DNA of 64,000 nt from Ramlibacter sp. (GCA_030695945.1 JAUYOG010000019.1:124001-188000), one strand, 5' to 3'. Shown: positions 46,136 to 55,947, counted from the first letter of the stretch. The notes: generated by a model not told the origin, from the sequence alone. Numbers and translations: made by a program.

Positions 46136-47070
46136 TTCAACACCACCCGCGGGTCGACGAACTTGTAGAGCACGTCGGTGATGAGGTTGATCACCATCGT
46201 GAGCGCGGCCAGGTAGATCGTGGTTGCCTGGATCATCGGGTAGTCGCTGCGCCCGACCGCCGTGTAAACCTCGCGGCCGAGGCCGGGAATGGAGAAGAAC
46301 ACCTCGATCAGGAAGGAGCCGATGAACACCCCCGGCAGCTGCGTCGCCACGTTCGTCAGGATGGGGATCATCGCGTTGCGCAGGACGTGCTTGAACAGGA
46401 TGCTGTTCTCGGGCACGCCCTTGGCGCGGGCCGTGCGCACGTAGTCATGGCCGATCTCGTCGAGGAAGAAACTGCGGTACAGGCGCGTGTGCGGCGCGAG
46501 GCTCACGAGCACCGCCAGCAGCACCGGCAGTGGCGCGTACACCACGAGATTGGTCCAGAGGCTGTTGCTCCAGCCCTGCACCGGGAACCAGCCGAGGCGG
46601 AACGCGAACAGGTACTGGCCGACGATCACGTAGACCAGGAAGCTCACGGACAGCGCCACGGTCGAGATGATCATGACGGCGCGGTCGGTGAGGCTGCCCC
46701 GGACGTAGGCCACGGCCATGCCGGCGACGATCGCCAGGCCGACCTCGAGCACCAGGATCGGCACCATGATGGTCAGGGTGGCCGGCAGCCGGGTCCTGAA
46801 GATGTTGGCGATCGACTCCTGCGTCGCCCAGCTGCTGCCCCAGTCGAACGTTGCCACCTTGGTGACGAAGAGCCACAGCTGCTCCCAGACCGGCTTGTTC
46901 AGCCCGAGCTGGTTGCGCATGGATTCGATCTGCTCGGGCGTGGCCTGCAGGCCGCCCATGATCTCGGCGGGGTCCCCGCCGAAGTAGGTGAACAGGAAGA
47001 ACACCAGCAGGATGACCCCAGCCAGGGTCGGGATCATCTGCAGGATCCGCCTTAGGAGATAAGACAACAT
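46132..47070 (-). CDS. Peptide ABC transporter permease (OppB/YejB-like)
   Basis: 312 residues from the ATG at 47070 (MLSYLLRRIL); the open frame continues to 49362 but only as an antisense shadow of the binding-protein gene. It has six membrane segments and the EAA loop RTARAKGVPENSILFKHVLRN (split: RTARAKG, then KHVLRNAMIP). It ends PRVVLK. It is the first gene of the minus-strand transporter operon and is divergent from the binding-protein gene. Confidence 0.93.
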   Translation of the reverse strand: MLSYLLRRILQMIPTLAGVILLVFFLFTYFGGDPAEIMGGLQATPEQIESMRNQLGLNKPVWEQLWLFVTKVATFDWGSSWATQESIANIFRTRLPATLTIMVPILVLEVGLAIVAGMAVAYVRGSLTDRAVMIISTVALSVSFLVYVIVGQYLFAFRLGWFPVQGWSNSLWTNLVVYAPLPVLLAVLVSLAPHTRLYRSFFLDEIGHDYVRTARAKGVPENSILFKHVLRNAMIPILTNVATQLPGVFIGSFLIEVFFSIPGLGREVYTAVGRSDYPMIQATTIYLAALTMVINLITDVLYKFVDPRVVLK

Positions 47071-47193
47071 AGGGAAGAAACCTTGTCGAAACCGCGGTTG
47101 GCGGCCCGGCACCTTGGGGAAACCGCTCGTGGCGGCCGACGAGGCGTGGATTATGCTTGCCGCCGTCCCAATCCCGAATAGGTGTTTCCAAGC

Positions 47194-49011
47194 ATGAACC
47201 CCAGAACCTGGGCACTGGCCACCAGCCTGTGCCTGGCATTGGCCGCCCCCTACCCCACCGGCGCCCAGCCCTCTGCCAAGAACCCCGCCCCCGAAAAAGT
47301 CCTGCGCTATTCCTTCCCGGTCGCCGAAACCGGGTTCGACCCGGCGCAGATCACCGACCTGTATTCGGCCATCGTGCTGGCCAACATGCTGGACGCGCTT
47401 TACGAGTACGACTACCTGGCGCGCCCGGCGAAGATCAGGCCCAACCTCGCGCAGGCGCTGCCGGAAGTCTCGCCCGACTTCCGCACCTTCACCATCAAGC
47501 TGCGCCATGGGATCCACTTCGCGGACGACCCCGCCTTCGGCGGCAAGAAGCGCGAAGTGACGGCGCAGGATTTCGTCTATTCGTTCAAGCGTTTCGCCGA
47601 CCCGAAGAACAAGAGCCCGCGCTGGTCCGGCCTGGCCGAGGAGAAAGTCCTCGGCCTGGAGGAACTGCGCAAGAAGGCCGAGGCCACCGGCAAATTCGAC
47701 TACGACAGCGAGATCGAGGGCTTGCGTGCGCTGGACCGCTACACCATCCAGATCAGGCTCGGCGAGACCCGCCCGCGCTTCATCCAGACCCTGGCGGACC
47801 CCGGCACCCTGGGCCTGGTGGCGCGCGAGGTCGTGGAGAAGTACGGCGAGACCATCATGGAGCACCCAGTCGGCACGGGGCCCTTCATGCTGCAGGAGTG
47901 GAAGCGGTCCTCCAAGATCACACTGGTGCGCAACCCGGGATTCCGCGAGAAGCTGTACGAGGCCGAACCGGCGCCGGACGACGCCAAAGGCCAGGCCATC
48001 CTGGCGCAGATGAAGGGCAAGCGGCTGCCGATGGTGGACAAGGTGGTCGTGACGATCATCGACCAGCAGCAGCCACGCTGGCTTTCCTTCCTGAACAACG
48101 AGCAGGACTTCATGGAGCGGCTGCAGGAGAATTTCGCCCTGCAGGCGGTGCCGAACAACAAGCTGGCGCCCAACCTGGCCAAGCGCGGCATCCAGGTGGA
48201 ACAGACGCCGCTGTCGGACATCACGATGTTCTACTTCAACATGAACCATCCGGTTGTGGGCGGCTACACGCCCGACAAGGTGGCGCTGCGCCGGGCCATC
48301 GGCCTGGCGGTGAACAGCGAGGAGGAAGTGCGTATTGCGCGCCGCAACCAGGCCGTGGTGGCGCAGGGCTTCGTGGCGCCCAACACCTCCAGCTACGACC
48401 CGAAGTTCCGCTCCGAGATGGGCACCTTCGACCGCGCACGCGCCACGGCGCTGCTGGACATGTTCGGCTATGTCGACAGGAACGGCGACGGCTGGCGCGA
48501 CCTGCCCGACGGCGGGCCGCTGGTGCTGGACTACGACACGCTCAGCACCGAGGACTACCGCGAGCGCGACGAGATCATGAAGCGCAACTTCGACGCCATC
48601 GGCGTGAAGATCAACTACCGCGTCGGCAAGTGGCCGGAGCAGCTGCGCGCCTCGCGGGCCAACAAGCTGATGATGTGGGGCTACGGCCTCTCGGCCAGCG
48701 CCCCCAACAGCGGCAACGTCCTGGCGGTCGGCTACAGCAAATCCTTCGGCCAGCAGAACCATTCGCGGTTCAAGAACGCCAGGTTCGATGAGCTTTACGA
48801 CAAGCAGGGCCTGATGCCCGACGGGCCGCAACGCGATGCCGTCATCCGCGACGCCGTACGGATCCTGGTGGCCTACATGCCGATCAAGGTGCGCGTGCAC
48901 CGCATCGGCACGGACCTCATGCAGCCCTGGCTGCAGGGCTACAAGCGCCACCCGTTCGCGCGCGAATTCTGGTCGTACGTCGACATCGACACGTCGAAAC
49001 TCCCCCAATAA
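47194..49011 (+). CDS. Peptide ABC transporter substrate-binding protein (family 5), copy 1
   Basis: About 605 residues from ATG 47194; GTG 47182 is an in-frame alternative. A signal peptide ends near YPTGAQP. The family-5 signature pattern is visible in the region from HPVGTGPFMLQEW. It is periplasmic and captures peptides. It is divergent from the B permease with 123 bases between, and probably serves the minus-strand YejBEF-like transporter. The second binding-protein gene follows after 16 bases. Confidence 0.9.
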   Translation: MNPRTWALATSLCLALAAPYPTGAQPSAKNPAPEKVLRYSFPVAETGFDPAQITDLYSAIVLANMLDALYEYDYLARPAKIRPNLAQALPEVSPDFRTFTIKLRHGIHFADDPAFGGKKREVTAQDFVYSFKRFADPKNKSPRWSGLAEEKVLGLEELRKKAEATGKFDYDSEIEGLRALDRYTIQIRLGETRPRFIQTLADPGTLGLVAREVVEKYGETIMEHPVGTGPFMLQEWKRSSKITLVRNPGFREKLYEAEPAPDDAKGQAILAQMKGKRLPMVDKVVVTIIDQQQPRWLSFLNNEQDFMERLQENFALQAVPNNKLAPNLAKRGIQVEQTPLSDITMFYFNMNHPVVGGYTPDKVALRRAIGLAVNSEEEVRIARRNQAVVAQGFVAPNTSSYDPKFRSEMGTFDRARATALLDMFGYVDRNGDGWRDLPDGGPLVLDYDTLSTEDYRERDEIMKRNFDAIGVKINYRVGKWPEQLRASRANKLMMWGYGLSASAPNSGNVLAVGYSKSFGQQNHSRFKNARFDELYDKQGLMPDGPQRDAVIRDAVRILVAYMPIKVRVHRIGTDLMQPWLQGYKRHPFAREFWSYVDIDTSKLPQ

Positions 49012-49027
49012 CCGCAAGAGAACGCTC

Positions 49028-50638
49028 ATGAACAACAACATTGCCCGCCTCGCGGCCCTCGCCCTGGGCATCGCCCTCGTCTTCCCCGCCGCTGCCGCCG
49101 TGGTCCCGCCCGGCACGCAGCTGCACCCCACCCAGACGCTGATCCGCAACAACGGCTCCGAACCGGAGACGCTGGACCCTGCCGTGGCCGAATCGGTGGG
49201 CGCCAACAACATCACGCGCGACCTGTTCGAGGGCCTGACGGCGAACGACGGCGACGGCAAGATCGTTCCCGGGGTGGCCGAGAGCTGGAAGCAGACCAAC
49301 TCGCTCACCTGGGTGTTCAAGCTGCGCCAGGACGCCAAGTGGTCCAACGGCGACCCTGTCACGGCGCAGGACTGCGTCTACGGCATCCGCCGCTTCCTGG
49401 ACCCGAAGACGGCGTCTACCTACTCCGCGACCTACGGCGTCTTCATCCTCAACGGCAAGGAAGCGGCCACCGGCAAGAAGCCGGTCACCGAAGTCGGCGT
49501 GAAGGCCCTGGACAAGTACACGTTGGAGATCAAGACGCCCTTCCCGGTGGCCTTCCTGCCCAGCCTGATGTCCAACAACAACCTCGGCCCCATCCACCAG
49601 GCGTCGGTGGAGAAACTCGGCCGGGAATGGACCAAGCCGGGCAACATGGTGAGCAACGGCGCCTTCACGCTCAAGGAGTGGCAGGTGAACAGCCGCGTCG
49701 TGATCGAGAAGAACCCGCACTACTGGGATGCGAAGAACGTGCAGCTCACGCGCGTGACCTACCTGGGCGTGGAAGACGGCAACGCCGACGTGAAGCTGTT
49801 CGAGTCGGGCCAGAACGAAATGGTGTACCAGCTGCCGCCCGGCACGTACGAAGAGGCAAAAAAGAAATTCCCGCAGGACGTGCGCAATGCGCCGATGCTC
49901 GGGATCCGCTACTACTCCTACCAGACGCAGAACCCGGCCTTCAAGGACGTGCGCGTGCGCAAGGCGCTGTCGATGGTGCTCGATCGCGACATCCTCTCGC
50001 AGCGCATCACCGCCGACGGCCAGACGCCCGCCTACGGCCTGATCGTCAAGGGCATGGAGGGCGCGGACATGGTGGAGTACGACTGGGCCAAGTGGCCCAT
50101 GGCGAAGAAGGTGGAAGAGGCCAAGAAGCTGCTGGCCGAGGCCGGCGTGAAGCCCGGCACCAAGTACACCTTCTCGTACAACACGAGCGAGTACCACAAG
50201 AAGATGGCGATCTTCGCGCAGTCGGAATGGAAGACCAAGCTGGGCGTGGCCATCGAGCTGGAAGCGATGGAGTTCAAGGTGCTGCTGAAAAAGCGCCATG
50301 ACGGCGCGTTCCAGATGGCGCGCAACGGCTTCATCGCCGACTACAACGACGCCACCAACTTCCTGGCGCTGGTGCGCTGCGACTCGGACCAGAACAACAA
50401 CTTCAACTGCAACCGCAAGGCCGAGGAGATCATCCACCAGGCCGAGCAAAGCGACGACCCGGGCAAGCGCAAGGCGCTCCTCACCCAGGCGACCCGGATG
50501 ATCATGGAGGATTACCCGATCATCCCGTTGGTGCAGTACTCGCTGCCACGGCTGGTAAAATCGTATGTTGGCGGTTACTCGCTGCGCAACGCCCAAGACC
50601 GTTTCCGCAGCAAGGACCTGTACATCATCAAACACTAG
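49028..50638 (+). CDS. Oligopeptide ABC transporter substrate-binding protein (OppA-like), copy 2
   Basis: 536 residues. A signal peptide ends at AAAAVVPPG. The family-5 pattern starts EPETLDPAVAESVGANNI and continues with GLTANDGDGKIVPGVAESW, typical of OppA/MppA. It is periplasmic. Spacing to the first binding-protein gene is 16 bases; 108 bases with two palindromic repeats separate it from the permease genes, which may set a higher level for this protein. Confidence 0.93.
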   Translation: MNNNIARLAALALGIALVFPAAAAVVPPGTQLHPTQTLIRNNGSEPETLDPAVAESVGANNITRDLFEGLTANDGDGKIVPGVAESWKQTNSLTWVFKLRQDAKWSNGDPVTAQDCVYGIRRFLDPKTASTYSATYGVFILNGKEAATGKKPVTEVGVKALDKYTLEIKTPFPVAFLPSLMSNNNLGPIHQASVEKLGREWTKPGNMVSNGAFTLKEWQVNSRVVIEKNPHYWDAKNVQLTRVTYLGVEDGNADVKLFESGQNEMVYQLPPGTYEEAKKKFPQDVRNAPMLGIRYYSYQTQNPAFKDVRVRKALSMVLDRDILSQRITADGQTPAYGLIVKGMEGADMVEYDWAKWPMAKKVEEAKKLLAEAGVKPGTKYTFSYNTSEYHKKMAIFAQSEWKTKLGVAIELEAMEFKVLLKKRHDGAFQMARNGFIADYNDATNFLALVRCDSDQNNNFNCNRKAEEIIHQAEQSDDPGKRKALLTQATRMIMEDYPIIPLVQYSLPRLVKSYVGGYSLRNAQDRFRSKDLYIIKH

Positions 50639-50647
50639 CGGTTTTTT

Positions 50648-50680
50648 CCCTCTCCCCCTGGGAGAGGGTCAGGGTGAGGG
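50648..50680. repeat. Dispersed palindromic repeat (CCCTCAC family), copy 2, inverted
   Basis: It carries the CCCTCTCCC/GGGAGAGGG stem then TCAGGGTGAGGG. It is in the opposite orientation to the neighbouring copy 3, so the two can fold together into a long stem between oppA and the permease gene. Confidence 0.7.
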
Positions 50681-50693
50681 CTTTGCGAGCTTG

Positions 50694-50727
50694 CCCTCAC
50701 CCCCGCCCTCTCCCAGAGGGAGAGGGA
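50694..50727. repeat. Dispersed palindromic repeat (CCCTCAC family), copy 3
   Basis: Identical to the copy at 14167-14200 except at one position. Together with copy 2 it fills most of the gap after the second binding-protein gene. Confidence 0.75.
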
Positions 50728-50746
50728 GCAAAGACAAAACACACCC

Positions 50747-51667
50747 ATGTGGTCCTACACCCTGCGTCGCCTGTTGGCGACCATTCCCACCCTGCTGGCC
50801 GTCATCACGGTCAGCTACATCCTGGTCCATTCGGCGCCGGGCGGCCCCTTCGACAACGAAAAGCAGGTATCCGAGGCCGTCCTGGCCAACCTGCAGGCCA
50901 AGTACCACCTGGACCTGCCGCCCTGGCAGCAGTACCTGCACTACCTGAACAACCTGCTGCACGGCGACCTCGGCGCGTCCTTCCGGTACGCCGACTGGTC
51001 CGTCAATGACCTCGTGGCAGCCGCGCTGCCGGTGTCGCTGGCCATCGGCGGCACGGCGATGCTGATCTCCTTCGTGCTCGGCGTCGGCCTGGGCATCGCG
51101 GCCGCCCTGCGCCAGAACAGCGTGGCCGACTACGGCGTGATGCTGGTGGGCAACCTGGGCAGCGTGATCCCCTCCTTCGTCATGGGCCCGGTGCTGGTGC
51201 TGGTATTCGCCCTGTGGCTGCACTGGCTGCCTGCCGGCGGCTGGGACAGCTTCGCGCCGCAGTTCATGGTGCTGCCGGTCGCCTTGCTCACTTTCATCAA
51301 CGTGGCCACCATCGCGCGGGTGATGCGCGGCAGCCTGATCGAGGTGCTGCACAGCAACTTCATCCGCACGGCGCGCGCCAAGGGGCTGCCCACCCGCGTG
51401 GTCGTGCTTCGGCATGCGCTCAAGCCGGCCCTGCTGCCCGTCATCTCGGTGATGGGCCCGCTGGCCATTTCATCGATCACCGCCGCCCTCGTCACCGAGA
51501 CCATCTTCTCGCTGCCGGGCATCGGCAAGCTGATCGTCAACGGCGCCGGCAACCGGGACTACACGCTGGTGCTGGGGCTGGTCGTGCTGATCACCGTGCT
51601 GGCCGTGCTCCTGAACCTCCTGGTCGACCTCGCGTACGCCGCGCTCGACCCGAAGATCCGCTACTGA
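50747..51667 (+). CDS. Oligopeptide ABC transporter permease (OppB-like)
   Basis: 306 residues with six membrane segments. It starts MWSYTLRRLLATIPTLL and ends LAYAALDPKIRY, both usual for OppB. The EAA loop is RTARAKGLPTRVVVLRHAL. It lies downstream of the binding-protein gene across the repeat pair and ends one base before the repeat-associated start of the next frame. Confidence 0.94.
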   Translation: MWSYTLRRLLATIPTLLAVITVSYILVHSAPGGPFDNEKQVSEAVLANLQAKYHLDLPPWQQYLHYLNNLLHGDLGASFRYADWSVNDLVAAALPVSLAIGGTAMLISFVLGVGLGIAAALRQNSVADYGVMLVGNLGSVIPSFVMGPVLVLVFALWLHWLPAGGWDSFAPQFMVLPVALLTFINVATIARVMRGSLIEVLHSNFIRTARAKGLPTRVVVLRHALKPALLPVISVMGPLAISSITAALVTETIFSLPGIGKLIVNGAGNRDYTLVLGLVVLITVLAVLLNLLVDLAYAALDPKIRY

Positions 51668-51671
51668 CATG

Positions 51672-51755
51672 AACCACCCCCGAAGCGACCTGCGGTCGCC
51701 TCCCCCTCAAGGGGGCGCAACCAGCGGCCCGGCAAAGCCGGTTCCGCGGTTGCCC
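51672..51755. repeat. Palindromic dispersed repeat family A, copy 2
   Basis: It is 74/83 identical to the copy at 23838-23925. Stem changes are paired: GCGAC/GTCGC replaces GCGGC/GCCGC, and CCCCCT/AGGGGG replaces CCCCCC/GGGGGG. Confidence 0.8.
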
Positions 51756-51758
51756 ACG

Positions 51759-52640
51759 ATGGAAGTCATGCAGGCGGTAGCATCGGCGCCGCACGGGCGC
51801 AGCCTGTGGGCCGACGCGCGCACCCGCTTCATGCGCAACAAGGCCGCCGTCGTCAGCCTGGTGTTGCTCCTCCTGATCTCGGCAGCATGCATCGTAGGCC
51901 CCGCCGTGCTGCCGCATTCGTTCGACAGCGCGGACTGGGACGCCATGAGCCTGCCGCCCACCCTCAAGAACATGCATTGGTGGGGCACCGACGAGTCCGG
52001 GCGCGACCTGCTGGTGCGCTGCCTGGTCGGCGGGCGGATCTCGCTGATGGTGGGACTGCTCGCCACGCTGGCGTCGGTGGCGATCGGCATTGCCTGGGGC
52101 GCCACCGCCGGCTTCATCGGCGGCAAGGTGGACGCCTTCATGATGCGGATCGTGGACATGATGTACGCGATCCCCTACCTGCTGATCGCGATCCTGCTGG
52201 TCACCATCCTGGGCCGCGAGTTCTACCTCGTGGTGCTCGCGATCACGGCCTTCTCGTGGATGGACATGGCGCGCGTGGTGCGCGGCCAGACGCTGTCGCT
52301 GCGCAGCATGGAATTCGTGGAGGCCGCGCGTTCCATCGGCGTGCCTACCCGGCGCATCATCTTCAGCCACATCGTCCCCAACCTGCTGGGCGTCGTCGTG
52401 ATCTACACCACCGTCACGGTGCCTTCGGTGATCCTCACGGAATCGGTCCTCTCGTTCCTCGGCCTGGGCATCCAGGAGCCGATGACCAGCTGGGGCGTGC
52501 TGATCGAGGACGGCACTTCGGTGATGGAAGTCTCGCCGTGGATGCTGCTGTTTCCGGGGGCCTTGCTGTCGATGACGCTGTACTGCTTCAACTTCATCGG
52601 CGACGGCCTGCGCGACGCGCTCGACCCCAAGGAGCGCTAG
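51759..52640 (+). CDS. Oligopeptide ABC transporter permease (OppC-like)
   Basis: About 293 residues from ATG 51759. An in-frame ATG at 51669 exists, but its first 30 codons lie within the dispersed repeat A, so the internal start is more likely. The core shows the SGRDLLVR region and the EAA loop EAARSIGVPTRRIIFSHIVPN. It has six membrane segments and ends LDPKER. It is followed directly by the ATPase gene. Confidence 0.9.
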   Translation: MEVMQAVASAPHGRSLWADARTRFMRNKAAVVSLVLLLLISAACIVGPAVLPHSFDSADWDAMSLPPTLKNMHWWGTDESGRDLLVRCLVGGRISLMVGLLATLASVAIGIAWGATAGFIGGKVDAFMMRIVDMMYAIPYLLIAILLVTILGREFYLVVLAITAFSWMDMARVVRGQTLSLRSMEFVEAARSIGVPTRRIIFSHIVPNLLGVVVIYTTVTVPSVILTESVLSFLGLGIQEPMTSWGVLIEDGTSVMEVSPWMLLFPGALLSMTLYCFNFIGDGLRDALDPKER

Positions 52641-53654
52641 ATGGCAGCCGGCAACGACAAGCTGATCGAGGTCGACGACCTCTCGGTGAAATTCGCGACG
52701 CCCGACGGTGAAATCACCGCCGTGAACGGGCTGTCGTTCGGTCTCGAACGCGGCCAGACCTTCGGCATCGTCGGCGAGAGCGGCTCGGGCAAGAGCCAGA
52801 GCATGCTGGCCATCATGGGCCTCCTGGCGATCAACGGCCGGGCCAGCGGGCGGGCCCTCTTCAACGGCGAGGACCTGCTGTCGCTGCCGGCGCGCGAGCT
52901 CAATCGCATCCGCGGCAACCGCGTGGCAATGATCTTCCAGGACCCGATGACGTCCCTCAACCCCTACCTGACGGTGGAGCGGCAGATGACGGAGGTGCTG
53001 GAGCTGCACAAGGGGCTCACGCGCCGCAGTGCACTGTCGCTCGCGATCTCCACGCTGGAGCAGGTGCGCATCCCCGATGCCGCGCGCCGCATCCGCATGT
53101 ACCCGCACGAGTTCTCCGGCGGCATGCGCCAGCGCATCATGATCGCCATGGCGCTGCTGTGCCAGCCGGACCTGCTGATCGCCGACGAGCCCACCACGGC
53201 GCTGGACGTGACGGTGCAGGCCCAGACCATGGCCCTGCTGCGCGACCTGCAGCGCGACTTCGGCACGGCGATCATCCTGATCACGCACGACCTGGGCGTC
53301 GTCGCCGGCCTGTGCGACCAGGTGATGGTGCTGTACGGCGGCCGCATCATGGAGCAGGGCAGCGCCGAGAGCATCTTCTACCGGCCCACCCACCCCTATA
53401 CCCTCGGCCTGCTCGGTGCCGTGCCCAAGCTCGATCACGAGGGTGAGCGTCTGCTCGCGATCCCTGGCGTGCCGCCGAACATGGCGCACCTCCCCGCCGG
53501 TTGCCCGTTCAGCGAACGCTGCACCTTCGCCACGGAACGCTGCGCCACCGACCGGCCGCCGCTGGCGCCGGCGGCCAGCGACCGGCTGGTGCTGCGCGCC
53601 TGCCACCGCGAAGTCATCGAGATCACCCGCGAGGCGGAAAGGGTTCTCCCATGA
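52641..53654 (+). CDS. Oligopeptide ABC transporter ATPase (OppD-like)
   Basis: 337 residues. Walker A is GESGSGKS, the signature is FSGGMRQR and Walker B is DEPTTALD. The C-terminal oligopeptide-transport motif has the cysteines GCPFSERCTFATERC, which bind iron-sulfur or zinc in relatives. It overlaps the next gene as ATGA. Confidence 0.95.
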   Translation: MAAGNDKLIEVDDLSVKFATPDGEITAVNGLSFGLERGQTFGIVGESGSGKSQSMLAIMGLLAINGRASGRALFNGEDLLSLPARELNRIRGNRVAMIFQDPMTSLNPYLTVERQMTEVLELHKGLTRRSALSLAISTLEQVRIPDAARRIRMYPHEFSGGMRQRIMIAMALLCQPDLLIADEPTTALDVTVQAQTMALLRDLQRDFGTAIILITHDLGVVAGLCDQVMVLYGGRIMEQGSAESIFYRPTHPYTLGLLGAVPKLDHEGERLLAIPGVPPNMAHLPAGCPFSERCTFATERCATDRPPLAPAASDRLVLRACHREVIEITREAERVLP

Positions 53655-54634
53655 GCCTTCAGCGCGAACCCCTCCTGTCGGTGCGAGACCTGCACGTCGA
53701 TTTCAAGGTGCGCGGCGAAGGATTGCTGGCGCCCAGGCGCACGCTCAAGGCCGTCAACGGCGTCAGCTTCGACCTCTACCCCGGCGAAACGCTGGGCATC
53801 GTCGGCGAGTCCGGCTGCGGAAAATCCACCCTTGCCCGCGCGATCCTGAACCTCATCCCGGCCACCGCCGGCAAGGTGGTCTGGATGGGCCGCGACATGG
53901 CTGGTGCGACGCCCGCCGACTGGCAGCAGGTGCGCCGCAGCGTCCAGATGGTGTTCCAGGACCCGCTGGCGTCGCTCAACCCTCGCATGAACGTGGCGCG
54001 GATCATCGGCGAGCCCCTGCGCACGCACCGCCCCGACATGGCGGACGCGGAGGTGCTGGCGCGCGTCAAGGCGATGCTGGTGAAGGTGGGCCTCGGCGAG
54101 GCGCACCTGTACCGCTACCCCCACGAGTTCTCCGGCGGCCAATGCCAGCGCATCGGGATCGCGCGCGCGCTGATCCTGGAGCCCAAGCTGATCGTCTGCG
54201 ACGAGCCGGTGTCGGCACTGGACGTGTCGATCCAGGCGCAGATCATCAACCTGCTCAAGGACCTGCAAAAGGAGATGCAGCTGGCGTTGGTGTTCATCGC
54301 GCACGACCTGGCAGTGGTCAAGCACGTGAGTCAGCGCATCCTCGTGATGTACCTGGGCAAGACGATGGAGTTGGCCGACAAGCGCGACCTCTACGCCGAC
54401 CCGAAGCACCCCTACACGCGCGCCTTGCTCTCGGCCGTGCCGCTCGCCGACCCGCGGCTCGAGCGCGGCAAGGTGATCCAGATGCTCTCCGGCGACCTGC
54501 CCTCGCCGATCGACCCGCCCTCGGGCTGCGTCTTCCGCACCCGCTGCCCGCATGCTTTCGACCGCTGCGCGGCGGAAGTGCCGCCCTTGCGGGCCATCAA
54601 CGCCCACACGCAGGCGGCCTGCTGGTTGTACTGA
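53651..54634 (+). CDS. Oligopeptide ABC transporter ATPase (OppF-like)
   Basis: 327 residues. Walker A is GESGCGKS, the signature is FSGGQCQR and Walker B is CDEPVSALD. The C-terminal motif has GCVFRTRCPHAFDRC. It completes the plus-strand transporter. Its stop overlaps the MFS start as TGATG. Confidence 0.95.
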   Translation: MSLQREPLLSVRDLHVDFKVRGEGLLAPRRTLKAVNGVSFDLYPGETLGIVGESGCGKSTLARAILNLIPATAGKVVWMGRDMAGATPADWQQVRRSVQMVFQDPLASLNPRMNVARIIGEPLRTHRPDMADAEVLARVKAMLVKVGLGEAHLYRYPHEFSGGQCQRIGIARALILEPKLIVCDEPVSALDVSIQAQIINLLKDLQKEMQLALVFIAHDLAVVKHVSQRILVMYLGKTMELADKRDLYADPKHPYTRALLSAVPLADPRLERGKVIQMLSGDLPSPIDPPSGCVFRTRCPHAFDRCAAEVPPLRAINAHTQAACWLY

Positions 54635-55947
54635 TGGAGGACCCGTCCGTGCGCACCGGGCCGCTGCCCAGGGCGAACGGGCCCTGGTCCCGGTTCGCCC
54701 TGCCGCCCGGCGACCTCCTGCGCGACCGGCTCTACCGGCGCCTGTGGCTGTCGATCCTGATCAGCTCCTTCGGCAGCCAGATCACCCTGCTCGCCATCCC
54801 GCTCACGGCCGCCGTGCTGCTGCATGCCACACCCACCCAGATGGGCCTGCTCACGGCGATGGAGATCGCGCCGTTCGTGCTGTTCTCGCTGCCCAGCGGC
54901 GTGTGGCTGGATCGCGTGCGCAAGCTGCCGGTCTACGTCGGCGGCGAACTGGCGATCGCGCTCGCGCTGGCCAGCGTGCCCGCGGTCTGGGCGCTGGGCC
55001 ACCTGAGCATGACCTACCTGTACTGCGTGGCCTTCGTGATCGGCAGCGTCTTCACCACCGCCGGCACGGCCGCGCAGATCGTGCTCACGCAGGTCGTGCC
55101 GCGATCCCGCCTGGTGGAAGCCCACGCGAAGAACGCGCTGGCCGGCTCCGCGGCGGAAGTCGCGGGCCCCGGCGTCGCCGGCGCGCTGATCCGCCTGGTG
55201 GGCGCCCCGGCCGCCCTGCTCGCGGACGCCTTGCTGTTGCTGGTGAGTGTGGTGATCCTGCGCGGCCTGGACATCCGCGAATCGCCCAGCGCCAAGGTGC
55301 CCGGGCGCTTTTGGGAGGCGCTCAAGCAGGGCCTGCGCTTCGTCGCCGGGCTGCGCCTGCTCGTGGTTCTGGCGCTGCTCGTGGGCATCTGGCAGATGTG
55401 CCACCAGTCCGCGATGGTCGTGCAGATCCTGTTCGCCACGCGCGAGCTGGGGCTGAACGAACGCCAGGTCGGCCTGTGCTACGTCGGCCTGGGCATCGGC
55501 ACCGTGGCCGCGGGCGCGTTCGGCAGCCGCCTTTCCAGGCGCATCGGCACGGGGCCGTGCCTGCTGTGGGGTTTCGCGATCTGCGGCATCGGCTGGCTGC
55601 AACTGGCCCTGGCGCCTGCCACCGCCTGGGGCGTCGCCTCCTTCGTGTTCATGCTGGTTTGCTTCGGCATGGGCGCGGTGCTGATCTTCATCAACTTCCT
55701 GGCCTTGCGTCAGGCCGTGACGCCGGAGCCGCTGCTGGGGCGCATGACCAGCACCATGCGATGGTTGATCCTGATCCCGGCCGTCCCTGGCGCCCTGCTG
55801 GGGGGCTGGCTGGGCGAGCACCTCGGGCTGCGCTGGGCACTGGCGGCCGGCGGCCTGGGTGCCATTGCGCTGGCGCTGGGCGGCTGGCGGCTGACGCATT
55901 TGCGCGAGCTGCGGGAGCTGCCCGAGCCGAGCACGCATCCGGCCTGA
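54634..55947 (+). CDS. MFS transporter (MFS_3-like)
   Basis: 437 residues with about 12 membrane segments and a SLPSGVWLDRVRK loop after helix 2. It has no extra soluble domain, unlike the MFS gene at 24572. It is coupled to the OppF gene by a one-base overlap, so it is probably in the same transcript. The substrate is unknown; export of amino acids or a peptide product is possible but not shown. Confidence 0.85.
   Translation: MEDPSVRTGPLPRANGPWSRFALPPGDLLRDRLYRRLWLSILISSFGSQITLLAIPLTAAVLLHATPTQMGLLTAMEIAPFVLFSLPSGVWLDRVRKLPVYVGGELAIALALASVPAVWALGHLSMTYLYCVAFVIGSVFTTAGTAAQIVLTQVVPRSRLVEAHAKNALAGSAAEVAGPGVAGALIRLVGAPAALLADALLLLVSVVILRGLDIRESPSAKVPGRFWEALKQGLRFVAGLRLLVVLALLVGIWQMCHQSAMVVQILFATRELGLNERQVGLCYVGLGIGTVAAGAFGSRLSRRIGTGPCLLWGFAICGIGWLQLALAPATAWGVASFVFMLVCFGMGAVLIFINFLALRQAVTPEPLLGRMTSTMRWLILIPAVPGALLGGWLGEHLGLRWALAAGGLGAIALALGGWRLTHLRELRELPEPSTHPA

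Noticed and set aside
47071-49362. Very long minus-strand frame reaching from the B permease to 49362
   Set aside because: The part beyond 47070 is antisense to the binding-protein gene and has no permease features.
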